Shown in pieces: positions 18,471 through 28,493 of a stretch of 64,000 bases of DNA (positions within the stretch are counted from its first letter, which is position 1; each line of letters opens with the position of its first letter). Source of the stretch: Legionella drozanskii LLAP-1. GTDB lineage: Bacteria > Pseudomonadota > Gammaproteobacteria > Legionellales > Legionellaceae. A program made the position numbers and the translations under genes. The DNA lies in NCBI RefSeq assembly GCF_001467585.1, contig NZ_LNXY01000027.1, forward strand, positions 1-64,000. Reading direction: 5' to 3'. Under the pieces are notes generated by a model. It did not search any database. It saw nothing but the letters and a program-made list of their open reading frames with translations, and had not been told where the DNA came from.

Positions 18471-19424
18471 TTATGCCGGCAATTCAGATAAACCATTTCT
18501 TTGCAAAGCTTGTTGTAATTCATCGCCGTGGTAGATCGCTAATATTTTAGATGCGTATTGCGGATCTGTTGCATAACCCGCACGATATAATTCATCGACA
18601 TAACGCTCTGGGTTTTTTGTATTCGCTAAAGCATCTTCATAGCGACCGCTCTCTTTAATCAACGATACATAATCATTAAAGCTATTTTCAATAGAAGGAT
18701 ATTTCCTAAATGAGGCATTCATCTTGATTGGCGTATTAGCAATATACTCCGTCGTTTTTACTTGTACTGCATCCGCTGAATTATTAGTCGCTTTTATATT
18801 AAAAAGATTGTTTGAACTACTGCCGTCAGCATCTTTAGTAATAAAGTGTCCCCATCCTGTTTCCAAAGCTGCTTGGGCAAGTAGAATTTTAGGGTCTAAA
18901 CCTAAGATATTGGCTGCTTGTCTCGCATAGGGCCAGGCTGAGCGCACAAAATCATCAATCTTAGGATTTGGAGCCGTTTCTTTGACCGATATAGACTCTC
19001 TTGCAGCAGTTCTTGCCGCTAGAAGTGATTGCTCTAGTTTCGGTTTAGACGCATCCAACTCATTCAACGGCTTAACTGTTGGCTTAAGATTAAACTCAGT
19101 AGGGGACGCTGTAGCTTGAGTTTCTGGCTTAGCTAATTGCTTTGCCAACATCGTTGCTAAACCAATCCCCTTACCTTGAGTAATATTAGTCGCATACTGC
19201 GCATCGAGCATCTCTTGGAAGGTTTCTTCACTGCGCCCCCGAAAAAGGCTCGTCTCTTCAAGAAAATGTTGCCCCATGCGCATACTTTTCAACATCGATT
19301 GCAAAAAAATCGCTTCAAATTGCTTAGAAACCTCCGGCAAAGCCTTATTAGGGTCTTTTTGAGCTTTCGTTTTTAAATCACTCAAGCCTTGAAAATCACT
19401 TAGGGCTATTCCTTCAATTGCCAT
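18471..19424 (-). CDS. flgJ: Flagellar rod assembly protein / peptidoglycan hydrolase
   Basis: 317 residues with both usual domains: an N-terminal rod-capping domain (ALPEVSKQFEAIFLQSMLKSMR) and, from about residue 160, a glucosaminidase-type domain (ILLAQAALETGWGHF, SSNNLFNIKA, YPSIENSFNDYVSLI). It digests the cell wall locally to let the rod pass through the periplasm. E in ALETGWG is the expected catalytic glutamate. It lies 12 bases downstream of flgI. Confidence 0.92.
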   Translation of the reverse strand: MAIEGIALSDFQGLSDLKTKAQKDPNKALPEVSKQFEAIFLQSMLKSMRMGQHFLEETSLFRGRSEETFQEMLDAQYATNITQGKGIGLATMLAKQLAKPETQATASPTEFNLKPTVKPLNELDASKPKLEQSLLAARTAARESISVKETAPNPKIDDFVRSAWPYARQAANILGLDPKILLAQAALETGWGHFITKDADGSSSNNLFNIKATNNSADAVQVKTTEYIANTPIKMNASFRKYPSIENSFNDYVSLIKESGRYEDALANTKNPERYVDELYRAGYATDPQYASKILAIYHGDELQQALQRNGLSELPA

Positions 19425-19436
19425 TTTATTTACCTA

Positions 19437-20552
19437 TTAAATAATGATAATCGTTGCATTCAATGCACCCGCTTGCTTCAAAGCTTCAAGTATAGCGACC
19501 AAATCTGCGGGAGTGGCACCCACCGCATTAATTGCTCGGACAATATCTTTTAATGAGGGCTTAGGGGCAAACACAAAGGTATGATGCGCCTTTTCCTGAA
19601 CCTGTATTTGACTATCGGGAACAACCACCGTTCTTCCATTAGCAAAGGGATTCGGTTGAGAAACTTGCGGGTTTTCACTGATCGAAACGATCAAATTACC
19701 GTGGGATACTGCTGTAGGTTTCACATGAACCAGCTGTCCTATAACGATAGTCCCTGTCCTGGGATTGATAATTATCTTAGCTTCAGCCTCTCCAGGAGTA
19801 AATTCAATATTTTCCAAGACAGAGACATATTCCACGCGGTTGGACATTAATTTGGGGGCAGTTACCCGGACTGAGGTCGCATCAATCGCTCTCGCGGTCC
19901 CTGGCCCCATCATTTCATTAATTGCATCCATCATACGTCTTGCTGTTGTAAAATCGGGAGCATGTAAATTGTAAACAAGATTTCGCGACATATAAAATGG
20001 GTTAGGAATATCCGCTTCGACTGTCGCTCCATTGGGAATTCTTCCACCACTAGGAACGTTCACAGTAACGTTCGAACCATCCTGGCCTGATACTGAAAGC
20101 GCATCAACGATAATATTTCCTTGAGCCATGGCATAGACGCGACCGTCGGCTCCTTTTAAAGGAGTCATTAATAAAGTGCCGCCTCTTAAGCTTTTTGAGT
20201 CGCCAATGGAGGAGACATTCACATCCATTGTCTGCCCTTTTTTCATAAAAGAACTCAAATTGGCGGTTACCATCACTGCAGCAATATTTTTTGAATTAAG
20301 CTTCGTTCCCGGCGGAATATTAATCCCCATTTGAATCAACATATTGGCAAAACTTTCTTCGGTAAAGCGAGTTCCCGTTCTATCTCCAGTCCCATCAAGG
20401 CCTACCATTAATCCATAGCCCACCAATTGGTTAGTTCTTACGCCAGCGAGGGTGGCTAAATCTTTAATGCGTTCAGCCCACAATGACGAAGTCAATGTGC
20501 TGATAAGAATAGCAATAAGGGCCAAAAAAATTTTACGCATTAATTTATCCAT
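19437..20552 (-). CDS. flgI: Flagellar P-ring protein
   Basis: 371 residues. A signal peptide at the N-terminus ([19 protein letters not shown] after a possible alternative start four codons earlier) is followed by [31 protein letters not shown], the FlgI signature. It forms the periplasmic P ring around the rod. The frame starts three bases after the flgH stop, with no strong ribosome site at either ATG, suggesting translational coupling. Confidence 0.93.
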   Translation of the reverse strand: MDKLMRKIFLALIAILISTLTSSLWAERIKDLATLAGVRTNQLVGYGLMVGLDGTGDRTGTRFTEESFANMLIQMGINIPPGTKLNSKNIAAVMVTANLSSFMKKGQTMDVNVSSIGDSKSLRGGTLLMTPLKGADGRVYAMAQGNIIVDALSVSGQDGSNVTVNVPSGGRIPNGATVEADIPNPFYMSRNLVYNLHAPDFTTARRMMDAINEMMGPGTARAIDATSVRVTAPKLMSNRVEYVSVLENIEFTPGEAEAKIIINPRTGTIVIGQLVHVKPTAVSHGNLIVSISENPQVSQPNPFANGRTVVVPDSQIQVQEKAHHTFVFAPKPSLKDIVRAINAVGATPADLVAILEALKQAGALNATIIII

Positions 20553-20555
20553 AGA

Positions 20556-21248
20556 TTAGGTTGGGTATATTGGTCCCCAGATAAAGCGAGAGAACCATCC
20601 CTGAGCATTCATATTGTTCAATTCACCAACCCCGCCATAAGCAATCCTTGCATTCGCAATTCGATCGGAGACGATTGTATTATCCGGCTTAATATCTTGA
20701 GGTCTAATAATTCCTGAAAGCCTTATGTATTCATCGCCCTGATTGATTTTGTACCACTTCTCACCTTGAACCATCATATTGCCATTAGACAAAACTTTAG
20801 AAACAGTGAGCGAGATGCTACCGAATAATTTATTATTTTGAATTTCTTGTCCTGTGCCATCAAATTGACGCATTGAATTCATATCAAAATCAAAGCTATA
20901 ACCTCCAAATATGGATATAGGTCGACCAAAGAAGGTTTTATTCTTCATTTGGATCATGTCATTTTTTTGGCCTCGAGTACTTGCTTTCTTTTGTGCATCT
21001 GTTTTTTCAAGTAAGATCACCGTGATTATATCGCCCACATGTCTCGCCCTTGGTGTTTCGAAAAGAGGCAAAGCTGTTTCAGCATCATAAATAGCGCCAT
21101 TGACATGGCGTATTTGTTTAGGATCAGGGGAGGTGGGATATGTAGGGCCATATTCTGGATGTGTACCTGGAAATGGAGGATTCAAGGCATCGCAACCAGT
21201 TAATGTTGAAATAATACATACACCCAATACACGGCGAAAATTAGTCAT
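20556..21248 (-). CDS. flgH: Flagellar L-ring lipoprotein
   Basis: 230 residues from the ATG at 21248; a TTG at 21260 in the same frame is less likely. Signal peptide with a lipobox (TLTGC) marks it as an outer-membrane lipoprotein. Later segments GDIITVILLEKTDA and the C-terminal RIAYGGVGELNNMNAQGWF are typical of FlgH. Forms the L ring in the outer membrane. It starts 12 bases after flgG. Confidence 0.92.
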   Translation of the reverse strand: MTNFRRVLGVCIISTLTGCDALNPPFPGTHPEYGPTYPTSPDPKQIRHVNGAIYDAETALPLFETPRARHVGDIITVILLEKTDAQKKASTRGQKNDMIQMKNKTFFGRPISIFGGYSFDFDMNSMRQFDGTGQEIQNNKLFGSISLTVSKVLSNGNMMVQGEKWYKINQGDEYIRLSGIIRPQDIKPDNTIVSDRIANARIAYGGVGELNNMNAQGWFSRFIWGPIYPT

Positions 21249-21260
21249 TGGCTCACTCAA

Positions 21261-22046
21261 TTACAAAGTTTGGTTTAGATATTGCAACATGTTATCTACC
21301 GTCTGTATTCCTTTGGCATTGATTTCATAACTACGCTGAGCTTGAATCATATTGACCAATTCTTCAACAACATTAACGTTAGAAGCTTCTAATGAACCTT
21401 GCAAAAGTGTACCTAAACCTATGTTACCAGGGTTATCGGTTTGAACCGGCCCACTTGCGACGGTTTGGAGAAATAAATTTTGCCCCATTGGTTGCAGTCC
21501 CGCAGGGTTAATAAAGGTATTAAGCTGAATTACTCCTAACTGCGCTGGTGTATTATTTCCGGCCGTTAACACGTTAACTGTGCCATCTTGGCCAATAGTA
21601 ATATTGAGCGCTTGTTGCGGGATAGTAATGGGGGGCTGGACCACAAAACCGCCCGGAGTAACCAATTGACCTTGAGAGTTGAGCTGAAAAGTACCATCTC
21701 TTGTATAGGCTTGAGTTCCATCAGGTAGTAATACCTGAAAAAAACCGGTTCCTTGGATGGCTACATCAAGTGGGTTTTGAGTATTGAGTATACCCCCCTC
21801 GCTAAATACCTTCTGTGTTGAAACCAGATGTACCCCGCTACCCATGTTTATTCCAGTGGGTATTTCGGTAGTCTGAGTCGCTTGGGCTCCGGCTTGAGTT
21901 AAATTTTGATAAATCAAATCTTCAAAGGTGGCTCGTGATTTCTTGAATCCCGTAGTGTTTACGTTAGCCAAATTGTTTGCAATATTTGCAATTTGTTTAT
22001 CTTGTGCATCCAATCCCGTTTTACTAACCCATAACGCTGGTTCCAT
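21261..22046 (-). CDS. flgG: Flagellar distal rod protein
   Basis: 261 residues, the standard size. N-terminal rod motif (IANNLANVNTTGFKKSRATF) with the distal rod segment FEDLIYQNLTQAGAQ that is typical of FlgG, and C-terminal SNVNVVEELVNMIQAQRSYE. Builds the distal rod crossing the periplasm. It lies 32 bases after flgF. Confidence 0.95.
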   Translation of the reverse strand: MEPALWVSKTGLDAQDKQIANIANNLANVNTTGFKKSRATFEDLIYQNLTQAGAQATQTTEIPTGINMGSGVHLVSTQKVFSEGGILNTQNPLDVAIQGTGFFQVLLPDGTQAYTRDGTFQLNSQGQLVTPGGFVVQPPITIPQQALNITIGQDGTVNVLTAGNNTPAQLGVIQLNTFINPAGLQPMGQNLFLQTVASGPVQTDNPGNIGLGTLLQGSLEASNVNVVEELVNMIQAQRSYEINAKGIQTVDNMLQYLNQTL

Positions 22047-22078
22047 AGCTTTCCTTATCCCTAATTAAAAATGGAAAC

Positions 22079-22816
22079 TCATAGCTGCAAAAGCTGTGCC
22101 AATTTTTGCGCGTTGCTATCGACAGCCCCTATCACTCTCATTCGCGAATTAAAATCCTGACCTGAATTTATCATAGATATCATTTGTTCTACAGGATTTA
22201 CGTTAGAACCTTCTAAGGCACCTTTAACAATCGTAATTGAAGCGTCGGAGTCTACGGTTCCAGCTCGATTTAATTTCATCAAACCATCCACATCTTTATG
22301 AATCTGTTCATGTTTTAATTTAACCAGCTTTAGACGATCTAATACAACTACCTCGCTGGGAGGTCCATCAAATGGAACTATTGAGATTGTCCCATCGGTT
22401 CCAATCTCTATTCGCTGTGCTGGAGGTATAGAAATCGGACCGCCATCCCCTATAACGGGTCTATTTGATCCGGTAACTAACATTCCATTTTCGGTGACAC
22501 GAAAATCCCCTGCTTTGGTAAAAGCCTCTTTACCCTTGGTATCTTGAACTACAAACCAGCCATTCCCCAATACAGCCACATCTAAATCTCTGCCAGTCGT
22601 CAGCAGCGGGCCATCAGAAAAATCCGTACCTGTTGGTTGATTTACGGCAAACGCCTCGCTCGATTGTACGGATCCAGTGACATATAAAGATTGAGCTTGA
22701 AATAAGTCGGCTTTGAATCCGGGTGAATTAATATTAGCCATATTATGGCCAAGTACGTTTTGACGATAAAAGTCAAGTTGCGAAGCATTCATTGAATTAT
22801 ATAAAACTGGATCCAT
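22079..22816 (-). CDS. flgF: Flagellar proximal rod protein
   Basis: 245 residues. MDPVLYNSMNASQLDFYRQN, NMANINSPGFKADLFQ and the C-terminal SNVNPVEQMISMINSGQDF match FlgF. Component of the proximal rod. AGGAG lies seven bases before the ATG. It sits between flgE and flgG in the usual order. Confidence 0.93.
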   Translation of the reverse strand: MDPVLYNSMNASQLDFYRQNVLGHNMANINSPGFKADLFQAQSLYVTGSVQSSEAFAVNQPTGTDFSDGPLLTTGRDLDVAVLGNGWFVVQDTKGKEAFTKAGDFRVTENGMLVTGSNRPVIGDGGPISIPPAQRIEIGTDGTISIVPFDGPPSEVVVLDRLKLVKLKHEQIHKDVDGLMKLNRAGTVDSDASITIVKGALEGSNVNPVEQMISMINSGQDFNSRMRVIGAVDSNAQKLAQLLQL

Positions 22817-22834
22817 TTTTAAACTCCTAACTCA

Positions 22835-24148
22835 TTAGCTAATGTTTATAATAGTTTGAGTGACTGTATCACCGGCTCTAATCGTTTGAGCATTAGCCTG
22901 AAAATAACGCTGGGCTGTAATGAGATTGACTAATTCACTTGTCAAATCAACGTTTGATTCTTCAAGTGCACCCGACTGAATCAATCCCAGACTTGCAGTG
23001 CCTGGATTACCTACCAAAGCTTGCCCTGAGGCAGAAGTCTCGCCCCAGGTCGTATTTCCTAGAGGTTGCAGCCCATTGAGATTGGGGAAATTGGCGAGCT
23101 GCACCTGCCCCATGATTTGAGATTGTCCATTAGTATAACGACCGAACAATACCCCATCTTGATCGATAGATACACTATTTAATTGCCCTGTAGTAAAACC
23201 ATTTTGCGTACTTGATTGCACTGCAAAAGGGCTACCGAATTGAGTACTGTTTGATAAATCGGCAGTAAAATTCAATGGATTTGCACCATTTGTTAAGGCC
23301 AATGTTAAGGGAATTGCATTATTAGCCAACGGCGTATTCGTTGTATCCGCAGCACCTGAGAAACTTCCATCGCTATTAAAATTAATACGATATAGATTGG
23401 CACTGTTTGTCGTACCTACGTTAGCAGGGACATTTTGATTGTCAATTTGGAAAGCTACATACCATTGGTTCTGCGTACCAGCAGGTGCAGACGCGTTGGG
23501 TGCTCCTGCGGCCGCAGTGGCATCAGCGCGAATAAAATAAGTGGATAACACATGAGAGTTACCTAAGCTATCGTAGATAGTGGAGGAAGTTACGTTATTA
23601 TAAGTATCACTTGCAGGAGTAGCACCACCTGTCCAAGCCACAGTGGGTGGAGTAGAGTTGGCGTATAAATTTACCCCAGTGGTTACCGTTGAAGTGGCAA
23701 GTGGGTTAATATTCGCAGTATTAAGTTGTAAATTACCAGTGACACTGCCCAAAGTTCCATCAGCGTTCGCTAGTAAACCCGTTAAATTTTGATTAAAACT
23801 ATTAACAAGAAATCCTTGATTATCAATAGAGAACGCACCGGCTCTCGTGTAAACAGGAGCTCCATTATCACTCAAAACAAAAAATCCAGAACCATTAATC
23901 GCAAGATCCAGACTATTATTAGTAAAGCTTAAATTACCTTGACTTAAAGACTGCTGCACACCGGCCAGATTAACCCCATTCCCAATGGTATTGGTGCTAC
24001 CAAAAAAACTATTGGCATAGACATCTGCAAACAATGCTCGTGAACTTTTAAAACCAGTTGTAGAAGAGTTGGCGATATTATTACCCACCACACCTAAATC
24101 ACTGGTTGCAGCTTGCAGTCCACTAAGTCCTGTACCAAATATAGTCAT
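22835..24148 (-). CDS. flgE: Flagellar hook protein
   Basis: 437 residues. N-terminal GVVGNNIANSSTTGFKSSRALFADVYA and C-terminal ESNVDLTSELVNLITAQRYFQANAQTI flank a long Thr/Asn/Ala-rich middle, as in hook proteins. Polymerises into the universal joint outside the cell. Strong ribosome site GGAGG four bases before ATG, in line with the large copy number needed. Confidence 0.94.
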   Translation of the reverse strand: MTIFGTGLSGLQAATSDLGVVGNNIANSSTTGFKSSRALFADVYANSFFGSTNTIGNGVNLAGVQQSLSQGNLSFTNNSLDLAINGSGFFVLSDNGAPVYTRAGAFSIDNQGFLVNSFNQNLTGLLANADGTLGSVTGNLQLNTANINPLATSTVTTGVNLYANSTPPTVAWTGGATPASDTYNNVTSSTIYDSLGNSHVLSTYFIRADATAAAGAPNASAPAGTQNQWYVAFQIDNQNVPANVGTTNSANLYRINFNSDGSFSGAADTTNTPLANNAIPLTLALTNGANPLNFTADLSNSTQFGSPFAVQSSTQNGFTTGQLNSVSIDQDGVLFGRYTNGQSQIMGQVQLANFPNLNGLQPLGNTTWGETSASGQALVGNPGTASLGLIQSGALEESNVDLTSELVNLITAQRYFQANAQTIRAGDTVTQTIINIS

Positions 24149-24208
24149 GTTGCCTCCTGCATTAATAAAGTTCTATTAGCTTATTATTTTTCGCTAACAG
24201 AGAAATCG

Positions 24209-24871
24209 CTAGTTGGTAATCTGTTTAACATCGTTGAGTGATACAGTACCTACTCCTGCTACATTTAATTTAACACCTTCCCCATTTTGACCTAGGCTAA
24301 CACTATCCACATTAGCTGCAGTCATTGCTTTCAAGGCCACTTCTTTTCCAGAATAGATACCACTTACTTTGATTGAATACTTCCCGCCCGGCATATGTTC
24401 ACCTTTTTGATTTAAACCATCCCAGGAAAAAGTATGAAAACCTGCGCCATGCTGACCAAGAGGAATTTTGCGAACCAAGGCCCCTGAGTCTGAATAAATC
24501 GAAGCCATTAAATTATCTACAGACGCCGGCAGTTCAACTGCAGCCTTAGCTTCGCCTTGTTCGAGATTGAAACTGTCACTATCTACTAACACTTTGCGGC
24601 CTACTAGAGAAGAGGCTTGTAATGCTTGGTTAGATTGTAAAGAAGAAGCGAGTTGTTGGATGGATTCTTGCATTTTAGTAATCCCATCATTCGTACTAAA
24701 TTGTGCTAACTGCCCTAAAAAATCACCATTCGCTTTAGGTTCCAAGGGATCTAGATTTTGTGCTTGAGCAACCATTAGTTTTAAAAAATCTTTCTGCCCC
24801 AAACTTTTAGATTGGCCAGCCCCCATTTGTCCTAAAGTTGAATTAGCATTACTGACTGCATCCACTGCCAT
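24209..24871 (-). CDS. flgD: Flagellar hook assembly (capping) protein
   Basis: 220 residues from the ATG at 24871, chosen because AAGGAG lies six bases upstream; a GTG six codons earlier would overlap flgC. GQKDFLKLMVAQAQNLDPLEPKANGDFLGQLAQF is the FlgD signature, followed by the tudor/FnIII-like cap (KIPLGQHGAGFHTFSWDG). Caps the growing hook and is then discarded. Confidence 0.93.
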   Translation of the reverse strand: MAVDAVSNANSTLGQMGAGQSKSLGQKDFLKLMVAQAQNLDPLEPKANGDFLGQLAQFSTNDGITKMQESIQQLASSLQSNQALQASSLVGRKVLVDSDSFNLEQGEAKAAVELPASVDNLMASIYSDSGALVRKIPLGQHGAGFHTFSWDGLNQKGEHMPGGKYSIKVSGIYSGKEVALKAMTAANVDSVSLGQNGEGVKLNVAGVGTVSLNDVKQITN

Positions 24872-24881
24872 AATTTGCTCC

Positions 24882-25304
24882 TTACTCACCTAACTGAAGT
24901 GTTCTTTGTATTAATTGTTTTGTGGTATTAAGCACACTAACACCCATCTCATACGCTCTAGAAGAAGAGATGATGTTAGCCATTTCCTCTACTGAATTAA
25001 TGTTTGGCGCATAAACAAAACCCTCTTTATCAGCTAGAGGATGATTAGGTTCAAAACGCTTAACAGCATCCGTATTACTTTCATAAACACCGGATAAAGC
25101 AACACCAGCTTTTGTTTGGCTATCCATCCATTGCTGAGCTTCTTCTTGTACTGCAGTAAAAATAGGATATTGTGCGCGATAAACCTCATCAGCGCTGCCA
25201 GTAACCACATCGGCGTTACTCATATTAGAAGCACTAGTTTTTAATCGTGCAGTTTCAGCGACAAGAGCTGAACCAGAAATATCGAATATATTATTTAATG
25301 ACAT
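24882..25304 (-). CDS. flgC: Flagellar proximal rod protein
   Basis: 140 residues. ISGSALVAETARLKTSASNMSNADV and C-terminal VEEMANIISSSRAYEMGVSVLNTTKQ match FlgC. Second gene of the operon, two bases after flgB. Component of the proximal rod with FlgB and FlgF. Confidence 0.94.
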   Translation of the reverse strand: MSLNNIFDISGSALVAETARLKTSASNMSNADVVTGSADEVYRAQYPIFTAVQEEAQQWMDSQTKAGVALSGVYESNTDAVKRFEPNHPLADKEGFVYAPNINSVEEMANIISSSRAYEMGVSVLNTTKQLIQRTLQLGE

Positions 25305-25306
25305 TT

Positions 25307-25699
25307 TTATTCACCTTTCAGAGCAGTCATCATTGATTTAATTTTATTATCTAGAAAAGTTAGGCTAGCCTGATAAGCAACAGCATTCTTAGTAAAGGCA
25401 GTTGTTTCTAGATCTTTATCCACTGTATTTCCATCAAGTGTCATATGACTAGGCATACGATATTTAAGTTGACCTTCAAAATTGCTTTGGCCATTAATAT
25501 GATTAGGAGTATCGGTAGCTAACTGCTGGGAAGAAGAGGACATGGCCTGCCCTAGCACCTCATTAAAATCAATATCTCTTGCCTTATAATTCGGCGTATC
25601 GAGGTTTGCCAAATTATTTGCAAGCTGCGAGGTACGCTGATCGCGCAAAATTAATGCTTTAGCATGAATACCAAGATAACTATCTAAATCGAAAGCCAT
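25307..25699 (-). CDS. flgB: Flagellar proximal rod protein
   Basis: 130 residues from the ATG at 25699, which has AGGGAG upstream; the frame is open to 25732 but that part overlaps the promoter. ALILRDQRTSQLANNLANLDTPNYKARDIDF is typical of FlgB. It is the first gene of the eleven-gene flgBCDEFGHIJKL operon. Confidence 0.94.
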   Translation of the reverse strand: MAFDLDSYLGIHAKALILRDQRTSQLANNLANLDTPNYKARDIDFNEVLGQAMSSSSQQLATDTPNHINGQSNFEGQLKYRMPSHMTLDGNTVDKDLETTAFTKNAVAYQASLTFLDNKIKSMMTALKGE

Positions 25700-25733
25700 T
25701 TTTACTCCCTGTTTAAACGACCTTTGCAACAAA

Positions 25734-25748
25734 GCAAATGTTGTGCCA
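25734..25748 (-). promoter_or_regulatory. Sigma-54 promoter of the flg operon
   Basis: Read on the minus strand the sequence is TGGCAC-AACAT-TTGC, a perfect match to the -24/-12 RpoN consensus with 5-base spacing. The -12 element is 34 bases upstream of the flgB ATG. In Legionella, class II flagellar genes are known to depend on RpoN with the activator FleQ, which fits. Confidence 0.88.
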
Positions 25749-25925
25749 ATTGTTTGGAAATTTTAAATATTTCACAATATTTATCATTAATGGCGTAATT
25801 GCAGGATGAGCCTTGGATCCACAATTCAACCATACAACAATAATTCTTACTATTATTAACAAATCTGAGCTAAAATAGCACCCAAACCTTGATTTAGCCT
25901 TTTGATTCAATGATTGGGGGATGTA

Positions 25926-26861
25926 ATGGAAAAAGAAATAACTGATTTACCCGACAATGCCATCGAACAAGTTAAAGCTTATCTTCTCAATCTTCAGGAC
26001 ACGCTTTGTAAATCTTTATCGACAATTGATGGCCAAGGTCAATTTAGCGAAGAAAGCTGGACGAGACCCCTTGGCGGTGGCGGCATTACCCGCATTTTAA
26101 ATGAGGGAAAAATATTTGCCAAGGCCGGTGTCAATTTTTCGCAGGTATCAGGCGAGCAATTACCTTCTTCAGCTACCGCTCATCGTACTGAATTAGCAGG
26201 TTGTCGTTTTAGTGCTTTAGGCGTGTCAATTGTCATCCATCCTGAAAATCCTTATATTCCCACCGCTCATGCCAATGTGCGCTTTTTTATTGCCGAAAAA
26301 GAAAACACTCCACCTATTTGGTGGTTTGGTGGCGGTTTTGATTTGACCCCTTATTATGGTTTTCGCGAAGATTGTAAACACTGGCATCAAGTAGCTCATC
26401 AAGCCTGTGAACCTTTCGGCAAAGATCTCTACCCTCGCTTTAAAGCCTGGGCTGACGATTATTTTTATTTAAAACATCGACAAGAGGCCCGTGGAATTGG
26501 GGGCTTATTTTTTGATGATTTTAACGAGGAAGGCTTCATTAACAGTTTTGGTTTTATGAAAAGTATCGGTGACCATTTTAGCAAAGCTTATGAACCAATC
26601 GTTATCAAGCGCAAAGAACTAGCTTACGGCCCTAGAGAAAAAATGTTTCAGCTTTATAGACGGGGACGCTATGTGGAGTTTAATTTAGTTTACGATCGGG
26701 GAACACTTTTTGGCTTGCAATCAGGGGGGCGGACAGAATCTATTTTAATGTCATTACCTCCTGAAGTTCATTGGGAATACAATTGGCATCCTGAAAAAGA
26801 GAGTATAGAAGAAAGTTTATATACTGATTTTCTTCCTCCCAGAGATTGGTTGAACGATTAG
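25926..26861 (+). CDS. hemF: Oxygen-dependent coproporphyrinogen III oxidase
   Basis: 311 residues from the ATG at 25926 with GGGGGA upstream; a TTG at 25914 would lie within that ribosome site. Diagnostic stretches: [52 protein letters not shown] and [31 protein letters not shown]. Catalyses oxidative decarboxylation of coproporphyrinogen III in haem synthesis. It is divergent from flgB, and followed by a strong terminator at 26896. Confidence 0.95.
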   Translation: MEKEITDLPDNAIEQVKAYLLNLQDTLCKSLSTIDGQGQFSEESWTRPLGGGGITRILNEGKIFAKAGVNFSQVSGEQLPSSATAHRTELAGCRFSALGVSIVIHPENPYIPTAHANVRFFIAEKENTPPIWWFGGGFDLTPYYGFREDCKHWHQVAHQACEPFGKDLYPRFKAWADDYFYLKHRQEARGIGGLFFDDFNEEGFINSFGFMKSIGDHFSKAYEPIVIKRKELAYGPREKMFQLYRRGRYVEFNLVYDRGTLFGLQSGGRTESILMSLPPEVHWEYNWHPEKESIEESLYTDFLPPRDWLND

Positions 26862-26895
26862 CCAATTGATAACCGTTCAGAGAGTATGCGTAAAT

Positions 26896-26942
26896 CGGAA
26901 ACCTAGCATAAGTTAGTATGCGAGGCTTCCGAAGTTTTTTTT
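26896..26942 (+). terminator. Rho-independent terminator of hemF
   Basis: Stem CGGAAACCTAGCATA / TATGCGAGGCTTCCG (26896-26910, 26916-26930; 13 of 15 pairs plus wobble) followed by AAG and a run of eight T. Confidence 0.82.
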
Positions 26943-26987
26943 CGCGCAAAATGTGCAAATAAGCCTGGGTTAATGGAACTCGAACGC

Positions 26988-28286
26988 TTACGCCAATTGA
27001 GCTCTGGCTTGCATCGTCAATAATAGCCATAACATTAGCGCGGCAACTGCATTTAATACCGCCAAAATAAAGAAAACCATCGCAATTCCCACATTTAAAT
27101 GCAGCAGCAATACCACGATAAAAGTCCCACAAACCATAAACAACGCGTTGACAATGTTATTAGCGGCAATTGTCCGTGCCCGTGCCCCTTCATCGCTACT
27201 TATTTGTAAATAAGTATAAAGTGGTACTACAAACAATCCAGCACAAAAAGAAAAAAAGAAAAAATCGAATATGATTCGCAGGCTTGATAGCTTTAGGAAA
27301 AATTGCCCAAAAGTCTGCAGGGGCATTTCTTCAGTGAGCACAGGAGAAGCTAAATACAAATCAATGGCGAATAAGGAGCACATCAACATTGCAAGGGGAA
27401 CATAACGTAAAGTGATTCTACTGCCTAAGAAATAACCAATTGAAAGTGCCCCTAAGGCAATACCCGAGGAAAATAAAGAAAGAAATACGGCAAATACTGA
27501 AGTATCTGCGCCCAATACATAGCGAGTATAATCAGGCAACTTGGTCAACATTACTGCACCTATCAACCAGAACCAAGAAATAGCTAAGATGGCTGGAAGT
27601 AAGCGGTCATTCTTTAGTACATCCTTTAACATCACTTGAGTTGCTCGCCAAATTTTCCAATCTATTTGCAAGTTTTTGCTCTTTGATGAAGCCGCAGGAA
27701 TATAGCAACTTGTCATAAAGCCTAATAGGGCAATTAAATTGGTAATCAAAATAGCATAACTAACATGGCTTATCGTTGTCCCAATCGCGAGAGCGCCCAA
27801 GGTGGTGCCCAAAAGTATTGCCAAAAAGGTACTTGCCTCAACTAATGCCGTTGCGCCTAGCAACTGATCTCGAGATAAATGATCTGGCAAAATAGCATAT
27901 TTTATCGGCCCAAAAAAAGTCGAATGAATACCCATTCCCGTTAAACAAAGCAGTAGCAAGCTGATACTTCCCCGACTCAGTGCAAAACCGCCAACAACCA
28001 TCAACAGAACTTCGAATAACTTAATTAATTTAGTCATCAACGCTTTGTCATACTTATCTGCTAATTGACCTGCCGTGGCTGAAAATAGAAAAAAAGGCAA
28101 AGTAAATAAAGCGGCAGCGATAGCTTGATAATATTCTGATTGCCCTTGCGAAGTACTCAAATGATAACTGATCAACGTTAGCATGGATAATTTAAACGCA
28201 TTATCATTAAAAGCGCTAAAAAATTGAGTCAAAAATAAGGGTAAAAATGTTCTCTTATTCAACAGATATATTGCAAGACTTGCCAT
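26988..28286 (-). CDS. MFS transporter, LplT/lysophospholipid-transporter-like
   Basis: 432 residues from the ATG at 28286 (AGGAG 11 bases upstream); a TTG start at 28319 is possible. About 12 membrane helices. The N-terminus FLPLFLTQFFSAFNDNAFKLSM and the following ATAGQLADKYDKALMTKLIK are characteristic of the MFS branch containing LplT and the N-terminal half of Aas fusion proteins, which flip lysophospholipids inward for reacylation. No acyltransferase domain is attached, and none is adjacent. Confidence 0.75.
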   Translation of the reverse strand: MASLAIYLLNKRTFLPLFLTQFFSAFNDNAFKLSMLTLISYHLSTSQGQSEYYQAIAAALFTLPFFLFSATAGQLADKYDKALMTKLIKLFEVLLMVVGGFALSRGSISLLLLCLTGMGIHSTFFGPIKYAILPDHLSRDQLLGATALVEASTFLAILLGTTLGALAIGTTISHVSYAILITNLIALLGFMTSCYIPAASSKSKNLQIDWKIWRATQVMLKDVLKNDRLLPAILAISWFWLIGAVMLTKLPDYTRYVLGADTSVFAVFLSLFSSGIALGALSIGYFLGSRITLRYVPLAMLMCSLFAIDLYLASPVLTEEMPLQTFGQFFLKLSSLRIIFDFFFFSFCAGLFVVPLYTYLQISSDEGARARTIAANNIVNALFMVCGTFIVVLLLHLNVGIAMVFFILAVLNAVAALMLWLLLTMQARAQLA

Positions 28287-28493
28287 TAAAAATGAAACTC
28301 CTGATTTGTTTACCAGCAAAGGTAATCAGAAAGCCGATTGAAGTCAAATTCTCTGATAAATAATTTCAGCGCAATTAGCGAACTCCTGTTAAATGTCTAA
28401 GGTAGACAGATGATACAAAAAGCAGATAAATTGCTTTAAATATATGCAAAACTATCATACACTGAGGCATCTTAATTACTAGCTGAGATTTTT

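Noticed and set aside
26740-27132. 130-residue minus-strand frame overlapping hemF end and the LplT-like gene
   Set aside because: Crosses the hemF terminator and two better genes; no domain.
28470-28485. CTTAATTAC near the HAD-like gene as a PmrA box
   Set aside because: Only a partial match to the cTTAATatT consensus and too close to the start codon to sit at a -35 position.
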